Positions 25,994 to 37,408 of a stretch of 64,000 nucleotides of DNA are shown in pieces. The stretch comes from Sipunculus nudus. Taxonomy: Eukaryota > Annelida > Sipuncula > Golfingiida > Sipunculidae. The stretch is from assembly GCA_026874595.1 (NCBI GenBank), contig CM049317.1, positions 17,409,382-17,473,381 on the forward strand, read 5' to 3'. The notes beneath the pieces were generated by a model. It saw only the letters and a program-made list of their open reading frames with translations. It ran no database searches and was not told where the DNA came from. Positions within the stretch are counted from its first letter, which is position 1; each line of letters starts with the position of its first letter. The position numbers were made by a program, and so were the translations under genes.

Positions 25994-26190
25994 TTAAAGA
26001 CCTGGTTCCACATTAAATACCAGCGGGCGTAACTGGGCAACATGGAGGTTAATATGATATCTGCAACTCTCCACTTTGGCTCTGACCGTATTCTGAATAT
26101 TAGCTGTGAAGAAGATGTTATCTGAGCTGGATTTTGGCAGACATGTTCCTAATCCTACAAAGGACATATTAACATAATCTGTTTTGACAT
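25994..26190 (-). other. Exon-like open segment, unassigned
   Basis: Minus-strand segment open through SFVGLGTCLPKSSSDNIFFT and then ANIQNTVRAKVESCRYHINL... . An acceptor-like 'cttcttcacag' lies inside it. Its composition looks protein-like but I cannot name the family. It lies 3' of the transposase relic at 26560-27965 on the same strand and could belong to that element. Confidence 0.25.
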
Positions 26191-26559
26191 AGCTTGTGTT
26201 GTTTATGCAATACAATTAAATATATCTGCTCAAGCAAGCCCCAGTTTAAATTTGCCCAGTAGGAGGTGCAAAGCAGTATGAGTGGCCAATCAGGAGCAAG
26301 CCCTGAGTCACCCTCTTTGTTTGTAAAAAATCTCACATGACTGTTGTTATCGGTCCACATTCTCACTCATCCAAGTCTATATATATGTTTGTAATAAAAT
26401 ATTACTTACCAAATATTTTGAAGTGTAACTTTACATCATATATAAAAGGTATACATTATTGCAACCCATAAGAACATCAGGTGAAATACTAGAAATATAA
26501 CAGTCTATGTCCTGTTTTGTACTGTGAAAATATAATTTTGGGTAAGTGCCTGAGGCTAT

Positions 26560-27965
26560 GTTGAAAAAAATCTAGAGATCCAACGTGTCCATATGCTATT
26601 TCTATAAGTATAAGTAGCAGGCTTGAGATTCTTTTCTGACCTCCTTGGAGCCTCTGCTTACTCAGGGTTCCACCTGCTGCTGCACGGCCTGTCAACATTC
26701 TCATTCGAGTGACAAATGGCTAGGTTAGTACGCATCTCATACTGAGTCTTTCCAAAAACTATCCGTTTATCATAGAATATATTTAAAACGTTGTAAAATC
26801 TTTCAACATAATTAGTGTCTAGCGCCAATGTATAAGATGAAGCATTTCTGTATACAGCAGATTGTTTTATCACTTTTGACATCAGCTCAACTGCTTTCAA
26901 ATCTGTAGGAATAATTTCGGATGTTTCATAATGAGGGTCAGTTTTGCACCATGAAGATTTGTTGCATCTAGCATGGTCATTTTGATAATGATTCACAATA
27001 TTATCAAGTTGATTCCGCAACTTGCCAGGAACATTTTGGCAGTTCCTCATGACCCGATGAAAATATGTCCTTATTGACCCTGCTTTATCACTGAGCAACC
27101 AGTGCAATGTCAGACCGTGCTTGTAGCTTTCCCCTGGCCAGATTTGTCATCACTTTCATCACTGAGCAGGCAGTATGCCGGGTGTCATTCTGGTTTATTG
27201 TGAACTTCCTTTCTTCTCTTATAAATTTATTTATTGTCGCATTGTTGTCATGGACATGTACACCAATCTCTATATTTTCTGCATCATAATATTTATACTC
27301 TGTACCAAATCTTTCATGTTTTTCTGTAGTTTTCTCATCTGATTTTGTTATATGTTTATTTCTCAAAACTTTATGAGATTGATAGCCGATGGAAACAACA
27401 TCATTTTTCCTACCCCCGTGACGAGCATCAGTTATGATTGTTATACCTTCTGTGAGGTCCCCATAAGGTCCGATGAGGTCTCCTCAAGAAGAGTTGTATA
27501 GCAAGAACCCTGGGCCTCCTCGTTAACGCAGTCACTGAAGGTGGCAACCATCTCTGTCATACGGGTATGTCCTATCTGTCCAAAATCTACAGCTTCAGCA
27601 AAATAAATGTGAAGGTAGCAACTAACTTGTCATATAACCATAGACGAATCTCATGTTGACAAGGCTGGTGCCATCAGGTAAATATGGTGATGCTCCCCAG
27701 GAAATCTGGTGCTTGGCACTACAGGCAAATTTTATAAATCCTGGTTGCCCCATTGTAGAATAGACATTCCAAAATAGGTCTTTCTTTACAAGAACATTGA
27801 TATTTATTGTCCACCAATCTGATTAACCAGTTACTGTATATCATCTTTTGTGGGGCAACTCTTTCTTCATTAGTCTTAATTTCTCGAGTAGGGTTTCCTT
27901 CCTAGTACTGTCACCCGGACACTGAAGCTTGTATTTTGGTTGTCTCCCTTGTAGGGATCTTTGCT
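26560..27965 (-). pseudogene. DDE-like transposase relic
   Basis: Degenerate protein on the minus strand. From 5' to 3': QCPGD followed by ETLLEKLRLMKKELP; a partly frame-broken middle; EGITIITDARHGGRKNDVVS; VHVHDNNATINKFI; a frame change near 27100; HWLLSDKAGS; LDNIVNHYQNDHARCNKSSW; ALDTNYVERFYNVLNIFYDK; CHSNENVDRPCSSRWNP, then a stop and PRRSEKNLKPATYTYRNSIW. The Asp of TDARHG, the Asp of HDNNATIN and the Glu of YVERFYN are in the order and context expected of a DDE triad, which is my inference. I recall similar unnamed proteins in invertebrate and fish genomes but cannot assign a superfamily. Several stops and at least two frame changes make it non-functional. Confidence 0.7.
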
Positions 27966-28092
27966 TTCGCATTCTCTCTGCTGCTATATACAAGTAGTAA
28001 AGTTTAGCTAATATTTGTTTTTAGTTATATCCGCGTCAAACAAGTGACTGAGTGCTACATGTGTTTTACTGCCTTCCATTGGACCTACTTAC

Positions 28093-28096
<4 letters not shown>

Positions 28097-28147
<51 letters not shown>
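28097..28147. repeat. (TA)n microsatellite
   Basis: About 25 TA units. The open frame 28044-28262 is largely its translation. Confidence 0.95.
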
Positions 28148-28149
<2 letters not shown>

Positions 28150-30180
28150 CAGCATCTTCATTAATACCCATTAACACTGGTATGCTTTTTGATGATACTG
28201 AAGGAGATGCTGATTACATGACCATAATGACAGATAAGGGGACATTTTGGCCCTGCACTTAGTAATACTGACACAGGATATTAACCATGTTTAGGGTAGG
28301 TGAGATACTGACCCTGCTGTAGAGAAGGGTTTTTATCAAGATCAGTCATGGCTGATACGGCCTAGTTTTGCAGAGTCTTCATTCTCAATATGATCAGAGA
28401 CATACTCAGACTTGTTTCTAGAGATAACCAGCATTAGATATTTTCATGGAAGAAGGCATGGAAAAAAATGGTATTATTGGTGACAAATGAGCAACAAAAT
28501 ACCATGAATGTTCTTTTTGGACGTAGTGGTTGGGCCTCTGTAGAGGGGCTGAAGAATTGGAACAACAACAAACTACAGGTGCACAGGGTGACGGGGATCC
28601 ACCGACATCTGAGAGTAATGATGAGAAACATGTTTTTCTCTTTTACCGACCACGCACGTGTGTGAGAGCCTCGTTCAAATGTAAGGCTCAAATCCCTCGC
28701 TGAAAGCAAGCGTTATTCATTTGAACAATAGTAGTGTTTGAGGTTGAATGACCACGATGCACGCATTCCTGTCATTGCCGAAGGCAGTTCGGCTGTGCTC
28801 GGTCAAACTTACGTGCAAGTAAGTAAAAACGGATAAATCACTCAAAATTATATGTACATCAAAATTATTTGTTTTCATATGTCATTCCGGAGATAATAAT
28901 CTTTAAAATGATGTATGACCACTATTGTACATAACGCGATTTTAGAGAACATTGCAAACAGACGCGAACCGAATTCCTTTTATGAGTATTAGATATTGCT
29001 CCGAATTCCCTACAATGCGTTATTTACCATATATTTACACAATATTTAAGTTTAGGTATTATTAATCCTAGTAAAGTTAACATCTGGCCTCGCCTTTTTT
29101 TCGAGGCGCATTACATAGCGTACCTACTGTTTGTGTGTGGGGGAGGGGGGTCTCCAGATATCACATAGGTACCTGGCCATATAACATGAAGTATATGCAT
29201 ATAATATATGTATATTTACTGAGTATTTTATATATAATTCACTTATTATATATAAAGTATGTGCCTTGACATCTTCCTTGACACCCACTTTAGAAAAAAA
29301 ATTAAAAATCCGATCTTGTAATTATCGAAGACCCATCACAATAGCTTAGCATGGCTGAAAGTTTGAACTAAAGAGGCTCATTTTACATTTTTTAACTGAC
29401 CTATCAGTTGTAGGAGGCTTATAGGATTGGTTACACAAATATTACACAGTCACTAGCCCTAACATTCACTCTACAGCAAAAGACAGCAGTGAAAATGCAC
29501 TTAACTGTTGTTTTCTGTGGGGAATCCCCATAGTGACCCTGCTGACCTGCTTCATTAATATTCATATATTGGGTTTAGTACCAGGTTTAAGGAGTTATTA
29601 CTTGGTCTGGCTAAACCTTCTTTGTTCCTCCTTTGTGCATACCGTTTAGACTACACTGATAATCCCGTTTTAGCCTGTCCAAGATTAAGCAAATACATGG
29701 ACTATATTAGGTTTACTTAGTCAGCTTCTGATTATACGGGCCTTAGTATCTGGAACGGAACATCCCGAACGATTCATTATTGTATTCCTTTTCTCAATAT
29801 TTGTTTTTCTGTGGATCGCCTTAGGTAACCTAAACCCGTCATAAAAGCGTTTAAGGGGCCTTCCTTCCATTAAAAGTACCCATACAAATCTTGGTGATGA
29901 GCGCGCATAACAATGGGAAAGACTTGGACCAGAAAATTCCGCGGAAAACGTCCGAACTGGAAGTAAATCCATAAGGAGTCGTTATATCCTTCACGCTACA
30001 CTGCTCCACTTAATGCCGCCGTTAAACTCCTTCTGGTTAGAAAGCCAGGTTCCAGGAAAATCCGTGAAATGTCTTAAGAAAAACTGAAGAGATGGCTGCA
30101 ATTTGGAAATACATTTGTATGACAATAGAAAATTAAAGCTAATGCTAAAAATAGGCATAATCGTACGATAACCATTTAAC
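28150..30180. other. No gene seen
   Basis: Sequence of mixed composition. One small perfect hairpin is visible ('gcctcg' with 'cgaggc' around 29087-29108). Antisense pairs of open frames at 28434-28709 show no domain. Confidence 0.4.
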
Positions 30181-31291
30181 GCCATAGTCAGATTCAATAA
30201 GCGTACCACTATTCAGGAGAGTAAAAGGTTACACTTGAATATGTAAGTTTAAAATACATATGAAATGCATAAACATAAAACATTTGTTCCACCATTCTTA
30301 AAAGTTAAGACCAGAAAAAAAATTGCTGAAAAGTGTTAATGCGATAATCACATGAACAACAATATAAGTCCATATATACTGTTAAGTTCTAGTGCGAAAC
30401 ACGATTTTACGATCAAGGCTGAGGTCACTGAATTCCAACTTTGTCCAAGGTTATTTATTCGAAGCACATCGGATAAAAAATACGAATCCGCTGCCGAAAC
30501 ACGTTTCCGAATGTTTTACAGAAACACTTCTGGAAAACCCTCAATGTTTCTGGTTTGTATTTGGTTTCTTTTAAATAATAACGCAATGCTTGGCGATTGA
30601 ACCCGAATTCTGCAGACGTACATTAGGGCAGTGTGCACGCTCGTGGGTCAATACGCCGATGATCACAAAATAATCAGTAACGCTCACTTGCCGTCACATA
30701 ATGGCAACTAGACTGGTCCAGTCGATACAATAGCTAACATATAATTCCTTCCATTAATAGCTCCCTCAATGTAGCTCTTGCCAGTTGCGGATCCTGATGG
30801 CTAAACTTTGTTTAGTAAATTTAATATGTATATAAATATATATTATTTCAACGTAACCTTTCAGTATATGAAAGACATGAATAAGAATGAGCTGTTTTTT
30901 TTTTATTCAACTATTACACTATTTATTCCTTAAAGTTAAGTATAGGTTCATGGGAGAGGGTACATATTGTGATTTTTTTAAGGAATGAAAAATAAAGAGG
31001 TCATTTTGAGGCATCTCTCAAATAAAATATGAGAAATTTTTGCTCCTTAACTGCTGTTATCTTAAATGATTGTCACATGGTACTGAAACTATAGGGGTTG
31101 TGGGTATATTTATGTGCGGCCAGCCTTGATATCTATATTTCTTCAAAGTTAGGATATTTTCTGAAAAGTAACATGTTGACGCCACTTGCGAAAATATGTA
31201 TCTATGTTTTTAACATCTATGTTTCTAACAATATAATCTTTTAAAATTTATTTTCATGGTAAATTAAATGTTACAAATCGTATATTAAACT

Positions 31292-31420
31292 TTTACCGGC
31301 ATCCGTGGTCTAGACAGCGCGGCGAATCCTGAGTTCGAGTATTAGCAGAGGAGCATTGAAATTGTTCAAGGTCGCCCGAACCCGGACTGAGCTATTAAGG
31401 TTAACGGGAAGGCAGTGCAT
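31292..31420 (+). mobile_element. Possible tRNA-derived SINE piece
   Basis: 'ccgtggtctagacagcgcgg' followed by 'gagttcgagtatt' resembles tRNA A- and B-box spacing. The paralogous place in the other duplication copy (58510-58620) reads 'ttgtggtctaatcagctcac' and 'gaattcgagtat'. Both boxes are imperfect. Confidence 0.35.
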
Positions 31421-31661
31421 CACTCACAGACGAATGTTACACGAAAAGAAATTTTCCCTCTTTAATATAATAATTACTGCTACCGTAATGTGGAGTAAAT
31501 AATAAATCTGTTCATTCATATCCTGAACTCATAATAGTAATCAACTGTGGATATTTTAATAATCTAATTGCGAGGGAATAAATCAGAAATCTGAATAATG
31601 ATAATTAATAAATTATAAATGGGAAACGAAATATATTAAAATTGGAGATGTTTCAGCTTAA

Positions 31662-31674
31662 GGGGGGGGGGGGG
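31662..31674. repeat. Poly-G tract with GC-rich tail
   Basis: Thirteen G followed by 'cgcggcggcggcgcc'. It is absent from the paralogous position near 58880, which reads 'aaagggacaggggcgcc', so the tract grew in one copy only. Confidence 0.9.
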
Positions 31675-32370
31675 CGCGGCGGCGGCGCCACTGCTTGTTG
31701 TGTCGCAAAGCTTAAAACAAGCATTTCTACCTAGTTGCAATTTAAATAACCAAATCACGGCTCTCTGGCCGACTATTTTACGATGATGGCTACCTCTTGT
31801 TATGTGGCTACCTAAGTGACGGCTGGTACCCTGAAGATAATCGGCCGAGAGGGTGTCAGAAGAAGATCGATGAGTGGGCGGTGAAGCATAACCCCACAGA
31901 AAACAACAGTTTAAGAATAGAAACGCAATTCATATAAAAACACGACATGCCCGATCTCGAAAGGGCTGCACTTATCATTTAGACGGTTAAGGTGATGACC
32001 AGGCTTGATTTTGGACATTATTACCCGAGGTACATGGGCGCCGCCATTTGCAATGCTTTGAGGCCTATTCCAAAATAACTGATTTTGACCAAGCAAACGA
32101 TTTCATGAAAATGCATATAAATAAATGTTTCTGCGTGATAAAAATCGTGTACTATAAATTTTAGATGTAAAAGTATACGTAAGGCATAGAATGCCCTTGC
32201 CATTCCAAACGGACACCACGTCATATATCATAATAAACCTGTTAATTTCGCCCAATCCTGTGACTATTTTATGGCACTTCCATCCCATGAGATGTGAAAC
32301 TAATGATATTATATGTCAGTAGGCTGTAGGGGTACTCGTATATACATTTCTCTTTCAGTCGTGAGCGGTA

Positions 32371-32736
32371 ATTGGTGAATTAACCACCCCGTTAAGTGTC
32401 ACTGTCACACTGCATTTTGCTTGTGGTGGTTTATCTCATAAAAAAAAATTAGCTGTTTAATTTATATAAAAGACCCATATATAAGCTAATATATCTATTC
32501 ACATTCAGTACAGTCATATACTTTCTGTAATTATTTTATTTTCATATATTTATAATTGGTGAATTAACCACCCCGTTAAGTGTCACTGTCACACTGCATT
32601 TTGCTTGTGGTGGTTTATCTCATAAAAAAATTAGCTGTTTAATTTATATAAAAGACCCATATATAAGCTAATATATCTATTCACATTCAGTACAGTCATA
32701 TACTTTCTGTAATTATTTTATTTTCATATATTTATA
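32371..32736. repeat. 184-bp tandem duplication
   Basis: Copies start at 32371 and 32555 ('attggtgaattaaccacccc'). They are identical apart from a shorter A-run (about two A) in the second copy. Each contains a small hairpin ('aaccacc' with 'ggtggtt'). Such low divergence means either a recent event or an assembly join. Confidence 0.95.
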
Positions 32737-33543
32737 ATAATTTTTCTTTAAATTTTTTTGTAGGAGGGCTTGTGGATTAGACAGAACTGTATATCTAGCA
32801 AAGCTTGCTTCATATAGACCTGATGGTAACACAAACGAGATTATGATGCTTTAGATATTCTCATGGCTGTGAATACATGGATACACATTCCTCGTCTCAA
32901 TTGTAATGGCAAACACATTTGTTTAATATACAAGTGTTCAAATGTCTGACCGTATAAAGACAGAATATTAGTACCCGGCGGTATAACGCACCAACACACT
33001 GTGTACTTATTACATCCAGTTGAGTTTTTACACAACTTTCTTCATCATAGTTTAGTGTCATTCATTGTTTGTTGTTAGAGTTTTATTACATTTCTATTCT
33101 GACTTATATTGTACTGGCAAAATGCTTATTTTACTTGTTTTTTATTGGGCTGCTTTTATGAATATATCATATTTAGTTATGTTATTTAATCTCATATTTA
33201 TTTTATATATAAACATACATATATAGTCATCTAAGTAATTTTTATATTCTTGTGCTTTCTGAAATAGAGAATTTTTACAAGTGTAAATAAGTAAGGTATT
33301 TGATAATTCAATGACTATTTCAACAAATGCCTCTCTGTGTACCTAGTTTTTATAATCATAATACATTTTTTAATGGATAGCTTTATACTCATTTATTCAT
33401 ATTTAGTGTTTATGATCTTTTGTAACTTTTATACACTTTTGATTTAGTATAAAGTTTAAATTTATATCTTGAACCATGTGTTATTGTATTTTTTTTGTTT
33501 AATAAAGCAATTTATACAAGAATTAACAATATCATACTGTGCT

Positions 33544-33567
33544 AATTAGCCCTTATAAGGGTTAATT
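33544..33567. repeat. 24-bp palindrome
   Basis: 'aattagcccttataaggg' plus 'ttaatt' is self-complementary over 24 bases apart from one G-T pair. It lies in a stretch (32740-33800) with no gene I can see. Confidence 0.8.
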
Positions 33568-33819
33568 AGCCCTTCCCTGCACTCCACTTCCTATCCAGCC
33601 TGCAGGTCACAAGAAATGGGGCTGATTTTGTCCACACTTTTGGAAGCTCAGTAAGGAATGTAAAAGCCCATTATCATTTTGTTTATAATGATATTTTCAA
33701 AATGCAAACAGTTTCTGAAACCGCAATTCAGAAGCCATCAGATAATGTAATTTAATTGTATGTTTGTTCATTTTGAATTTTTTCTGATATACCTATGAAA
33801 GGTTAGATTTCTAGTAGTC

Positions 33820-34600
33820 ATTGCTCTTATTTTTTCAGGTTCGACATGTTATTCTCTGTACGCTTAGTATATAATGTTTCTTCGGTTGGTTTAACCTGTT
33901 AGATGCTGATTATCTTTTTATACAATCACATTTCGCCTTACAAACGCTGGTCCGTTATGTTGGATTGTCACATATTTTCAACATATGTATACATGTAGAA
34001 AAAAATCAATACAATATTGTGCTTTGTTTAGCGATTTTTCGGTGCACCGGTGATTTTAAAGGATAAATTACTATGGGTATTTTTTTATGGAATGTGATGT
34101 CATTTATTTAACAGCAAACTTGATGAAACTCCCATGCTTGATCCCTCGCTCACGCACGTTATCCTCCGCTTACAATGCCCCAGGGGTTACGCAATACGAC
34201 ACGTCATTGCCGATTCATATCACTGCAATTAACTCTTGAAACTATCAGGCCGACCTAGATGAAGCCAATAAGGTTACATGGGTGAGTCAGGATGTTTTGC
34301 TCAGTTTTTGGGGGCTTGGGAATAAAGATGACAACAATATAGGATCGCTTGCGCACGATCGAAATATTTCATTTGAATACTATTCACACCTTGATTGTGT
34401 TGTTTACAGGCGCACTATTCAATAAACTGTGGAGTACCGCTTGTCTGGTATTGCCATTGTATTGGCTTTTACATGCCTCGGGTCGTTACGCTGTCCTAAA
34501 TAGGCCTGTTAATAACCGTTTAGAATCTCCCTCCTCACGAGAAACGGGGCTCTGCTCTATATATATACATGTGTGTGTGTGTATGTGTGTGTAGAGAGAG
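33820..34600. repeat. Dispersed repeat family, copy 1
   Basis: Matches 44100-44700 and 48340-49020: 'gccttacaaacgctggtc' (also 44230 and, as 'gccttacaaacagtggtcc', 48479), 'tcggtgcaccggt', 'gatacgacacgtcattgccg' or close variants, and 'ataaactgtggagtaccg'. Only the 3' part of the unit is present here. The open frame at 34349-34594 is not conserved. Confidence 0.75.
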
Positions 34601-34609
34601 GGAACTAGA

Positions 34610-34745
34610 ATATACAGAAAATAAGATTTCCGGTCGGCTGCTTTAACCACTACGCTACAGCAGTTACCCAACCCCTCTGTGTATTGGCACACTTTTATAG
34701 GAACCAGCAAAGAATCCCACCGGAAATCAGAAGATTATGGCACAA
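34610..34745 (-). mobile_element. tRNA-derived SINE, copy 1
   Basis: On the minus strand it reads 'gctgtagcgtagtggttaaa'; TAGCGTAGTGG fits the RNA polymerase III A-box consensus exactly. The flanks ('ggttcctat', 'aagtgtg', 'tttccggt') match the copy at 50010-50180. The B-box is degraded here. SINE is the best reading; no intact tRNA fold is claimed. Confidence 0.55.
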
Positions 34746-34766
34746 GACAATGTCGAAATCAAATTC

Positions 34767-34770
<4 letters not shown>

Positions 34771-34830
<60 letters not shown>
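34771..34830. repeat. (TA)n microsatellite at PLE end
   Basis: About 30 TA units directly abutting the 3' end of the Penelope-like element. Confidence 0.95.
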
Positions 34831-34833
<3 letters not shown>

Positions 34834-34855
34834 GTAATTTACGAAAAATGTTCAG

Positions 34856-34902
34856 TTACACATAAACACGTGTTTTCATGCATTTGCAATCTTCAGATGT
34901 AA
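34856..34902 (-). ncRNA. Hammerhead ribozyme motif (PLE 3' end)
   Basis: Minus strand, in order: stem I 5' strand TTACAT; core CTGAAGA (C3-U4-G5-A6-N7-G8-A9, where position 7 is tolerant); stem II TGCA-AA-TGCA flanked by U-U; core GAAA; stem III formed by ACA/TGT around CG; UU before the cleavage point; stem I 3' strand ATGTGTAA. It is a minimal type I architecture with a very short stem III, as described for PLEs. The plus-strand frame 34684-34902 is a shadow over it. Confidence 0.65.
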
Positions 34903-34918
34903 TCATGTGCTGATGCAC

Positions 34919-35422
34919 TCAGCCATGGTCAGGTGAGATTGTTCGGGGATCAGGATTATGCCTGCTTTTCGAAATGATTTCTGATCGTTTGTTCAGCCTT
35001 TGTGACTTCGTGAATGTTATTATTTGTACCTTTTCTACGAGGCAGAAATTACAAGTACCATTGCGGAGCTTTCTCGGGGGTGCGCTTTTAAGAACCCGCC
35101 AGCTGATTGAATATGGGGTGTTTTGATCCTTCTGTAGCCAAAGGTACTTTGAGAGTTCGGAATTTTTTTCATAGTTTTGGTGATTAAATGATTTTTGGTG
35201 GTTTCTGTACCATGATTTGAAATCGGTACCAGCAAGTCCTATATGTGTCTTCTCGGTGGTTGCCGTTTTGACCGGGGCGGCATAGGCAATGCCGGCTTGA
35301 AGGCATGCTCCTTTAAGGGGGCATTCTAATTTGTTTCGGCAGATGCATCCGCTGTTTTTCGTTGTGTTGTTGTCGCTAAGTAGTTGTTTGTTGTGTAACT
35401 GAACATTTTCGTAAATTATCAC
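34919..35422 (-). CDS. PLE GIY-YIG endonuclease fragment
   Basis: 167 codons without a stop; the start is a truncation point, with no ATG. A Cys-rich finger (CICRNKLECPLKGAC, about residues 26-40) precedes the endonuclease: GIAYAAPV (first motif), HIGL where the family has YIG, FKSWYRNHQKSF where the family usually has Arg for the Trp, SELSKYLW, then SISWRVLKSAPP, and CNFCLVEK carrying the conserved Asn and metal-binding Glu. The C-terminus reads LNKRSEIISKSRH. This is the C-terminal endonuclease of Penelope-like retrotransposons, which nicks DNA to prime reverse transcription. The two motif changes and the missing reverse transcriptase mean it is not autonomous, though the frame is surprisingly intact. 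Confidence 0.85.
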   Translation of the reverse strand: MIIYENVQLHNKQLLSDNNTTKNSGCICRNKLECPLKGACLQAGIAYAAPVKTATTEKTHIGLAGTDFKSWYRNHQKSFNHQNYEKNSELSKYLWLQKDQNTPYSISWRVLKSAPPRKLRNGTCNFCLVEKVQIITFTKSQRLNKRSEIISKSRHNPDPRTISPDHG

Positions 35423-35491
35423 TATGTACCAGCTATTAGCATACCACTAATAGAGTACTATTGGATTCGTTCTGCAAACATATTAACTATT

Positions 35492-35493
<2 letters not shown>

Positions 35494-35536
<43 letters not shown>

Positions 35537-35541
35537 ATATA
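35494..35541. repeat. (TA)n microsatellite
   Basis: About 23 TA units with one TTTA interruption, close to the 5' side of the PLE. Confidence 0.95.
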
Positions 35542-36447
35542 AATGTAAGGTTTACAGAATAGGCCTACATCACAAACACATACTCGAAAATGTTTTGAGG
35601 AATTTACCGGTTTACACCAGTTGTTCATTTCAGGTGCTAATGTTTGACTTTTAAGATATACACGAAACATTGTATCCTTTAAACAGAACTTCTTGGTACT
35701 CGTCCATTTCATCTTTGGATAGGAACAAACCCTTCTGACTCTAAACAATGGTCATTTATTTTTTGCGGTTGATCTTAATTAAATATATCTTTCATCTAAG
35801 TTATAGAAAGTATCTATGATATATGTTATAGTAGGCCTATATTTGAGTTAATACGCAATTCTTATACCATAGTTCTGTATCATTTATAATTATATATCCG
35901 ACTTGACATTACGTAAACTATATTAAATATGTATCACATATAAGCTAAGTGTGATTTACTCATCTAAAAGCATGGCCAAGTCTTTTTTAAATCATAATAA
36001 TCACATTTACCACAGCAAAAGTTATGATATTCATATAGTTTATTCTCGGTCACATAAAGGGGAGGGCCCGCATAGCTTAGTACTGCAAATCACATATCAT
36101 ATATTCGCCTTTGAATATGGAGGGACAATAATAAGAAATTTTTATTATTTATCTATTTACTTAGAGAATTATATAATTTCGCCACTTTACATTGCTTCGC
36201 TAAGTATTAATATCAAGACGTATAGGTCTACATATGTCATTAAATTTCATGTTTACATCTGACAGCTGTAGTTTCAGGTTCAGTGCGAAGTATTACAACC
36301 GGTACCGGTTAGGAAAAAAAAACAATAATATGATTAAGCCGGTAATGGGCTAAATTAAAATTTTTTTACATAAAAACCTAGTGCTATTCGTTTTCCACTC
36401 AGTATGCTCATGGATACGTGAACTTGTCAAAATATATCCGTCTTAAA

Positions 36448-36919
36448 AATGAAAAATATGTGAACGGTGTGAAAAAGTAAAAAGCTATGTGGTGGTGGGC
36501 CCCACCTCGATAAGCAGAACATTTTCCTATTTTTAGGCTTTATAACCCAAAATATATTCAAATGGATGTTGCACAATTGTAAGTAAAGCAATCTCTTATT
36601 GATATGTGCGATTTACCAGGTATCTAAAAATACCGTTACAGTTCACCTTTAACCATTCTAAAAATAGGTTAGGGAGCTTCAACAATGAAAAATATGTGAG
36701 CGGTGTGAAAAAGTAAAAAGCTATGTGGTGGTGGGCCCCACCTCGATAAGCAGAACATTTTCCTATTTTTAGGCTTTATAACCCAAAATATATTCAAATG
36801 GATGTTGCACAATTGTAAATAAAGCAATCTCTTATTGATATGTGCGATTTACCAGGTATCTAAAAATACCGTTACAGTTCACCTTTAACCATTCTAAAAA
36901 TAGGTTAGGGAGCTTCAAC
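36448..36919. repeat. 236-bp tandem duplication
   Basis: Copies start at 36448 and 36684 and differ at about two positions ('tgaacggtg' vs 'tgagcggtg'; 'taagtaaag' vs 'taaataaag'). Each carries the near-palindrome 'ggtggtgggccccacc'. It is either a very young duplication or an assembly artefact. Confidence 0.95.
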
Positions 36920-37154
36920 AGTTAGATCGAACATTAACGTCTTAATTTCACTACTCTCTGAATTCTTTAAACGTCCCCGAAAAAAAATGGTTTGTGCACA
37001 CATTACATACAAAACATGGACGAACCGTAGCACACTATGAGGATTCTGCGATATATACTAGAAATAGATGTCCAGTCTAAGGAGAAAGGTAGGGTATCAA
37101 CACAACCCATGCTATACAACCTTTAGACGCGACTTATTATAAGTATTATAAAAG

Positions 37155-37157
<3 letters not shown>

Positions 37158-37190
<33 letters not shown>
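37158..37190. repeat. (TA)n microsatellite
   Basis: About 16 TA units, ~155 bp upstream of a TATA box. Confidence 0.95.
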
Positions 37191-37198
<8 letters not shown>

Positions 37199-37345
37199 TT
37201 CCATTATAAAATATTTTTTAAAAACTATACATTTGCAAATGATCCATTACTGTTTAAAGATATTAACATTGAAACATAAAGAAGTTTAAATTGTCTAAAA
37301 TTTTATGTAGCGCATTCTGTTAACAACAAGAAAGAATATACAGGA

Positions 37346-37353
37346 TATAAAAG
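37346..37353 (+). promoter_or_regulatory. TATA box candidate
   Basis: 'gatataaaagg' is a strong TATAAAAG match. A start site ~30 bases downstream would fall near 37376, ~33 bases before the ATG at 37409, which has A at -3 and G at +4. Confidence 0.4.
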
Positions 37354-37408
37354 GATTAGCTTCAGTTCACCACGGAAAGGTCAATATTTATGTTCCTCGG
37401 CGGTCATA

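Larger units (their letters stand above)
30185..31835. repeat. Dispersed duplication, copy 1
   Basis: Collinear with 57075-58965 in the same orientation. Shared blocks include 'taccactattcaggagagta' vs 'tatcactattcagttcagta', 'ttgccagttgcggatcc' vs 'ttgccagtgacggatcc', 'gtaacatgttgacgcc' vs 'gtaacatgttgatgcc', and 'aaatcacggctctctggccg' in both. Copy 1 lacks the ~290-bp insertion present in copy 2, giving the empty site near 30830. No coding frame is conserved between the copies. Confidence 0.85.
34831..35427 (-). mobile_element. 5'-truncated Penelope-like element
   Basis: About 600 bp, minus strand, containing the GIY-YIG reading frame and a 3' hammerhead motif. The first ~30 bases of the element ('gtgataatttacgaaaatgt' onward, minus strand at 35423) recur inverted at its 3' end (34831-34860), just before the (TA)n. 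Short inverted end copies are known for PLEs and suggest strand switching during insertion. The reverse-transcriptase domain is absent. The 35494-35541 (TA)n lies ~70 bp beyond the 5' side. Confidence 0.75.

Noticed and set aside
36448-36919. Tandem repeats considered as CRISPR
   Set aside because: Two long units without spacers in evident animal DNA; not a CRISPR layout.
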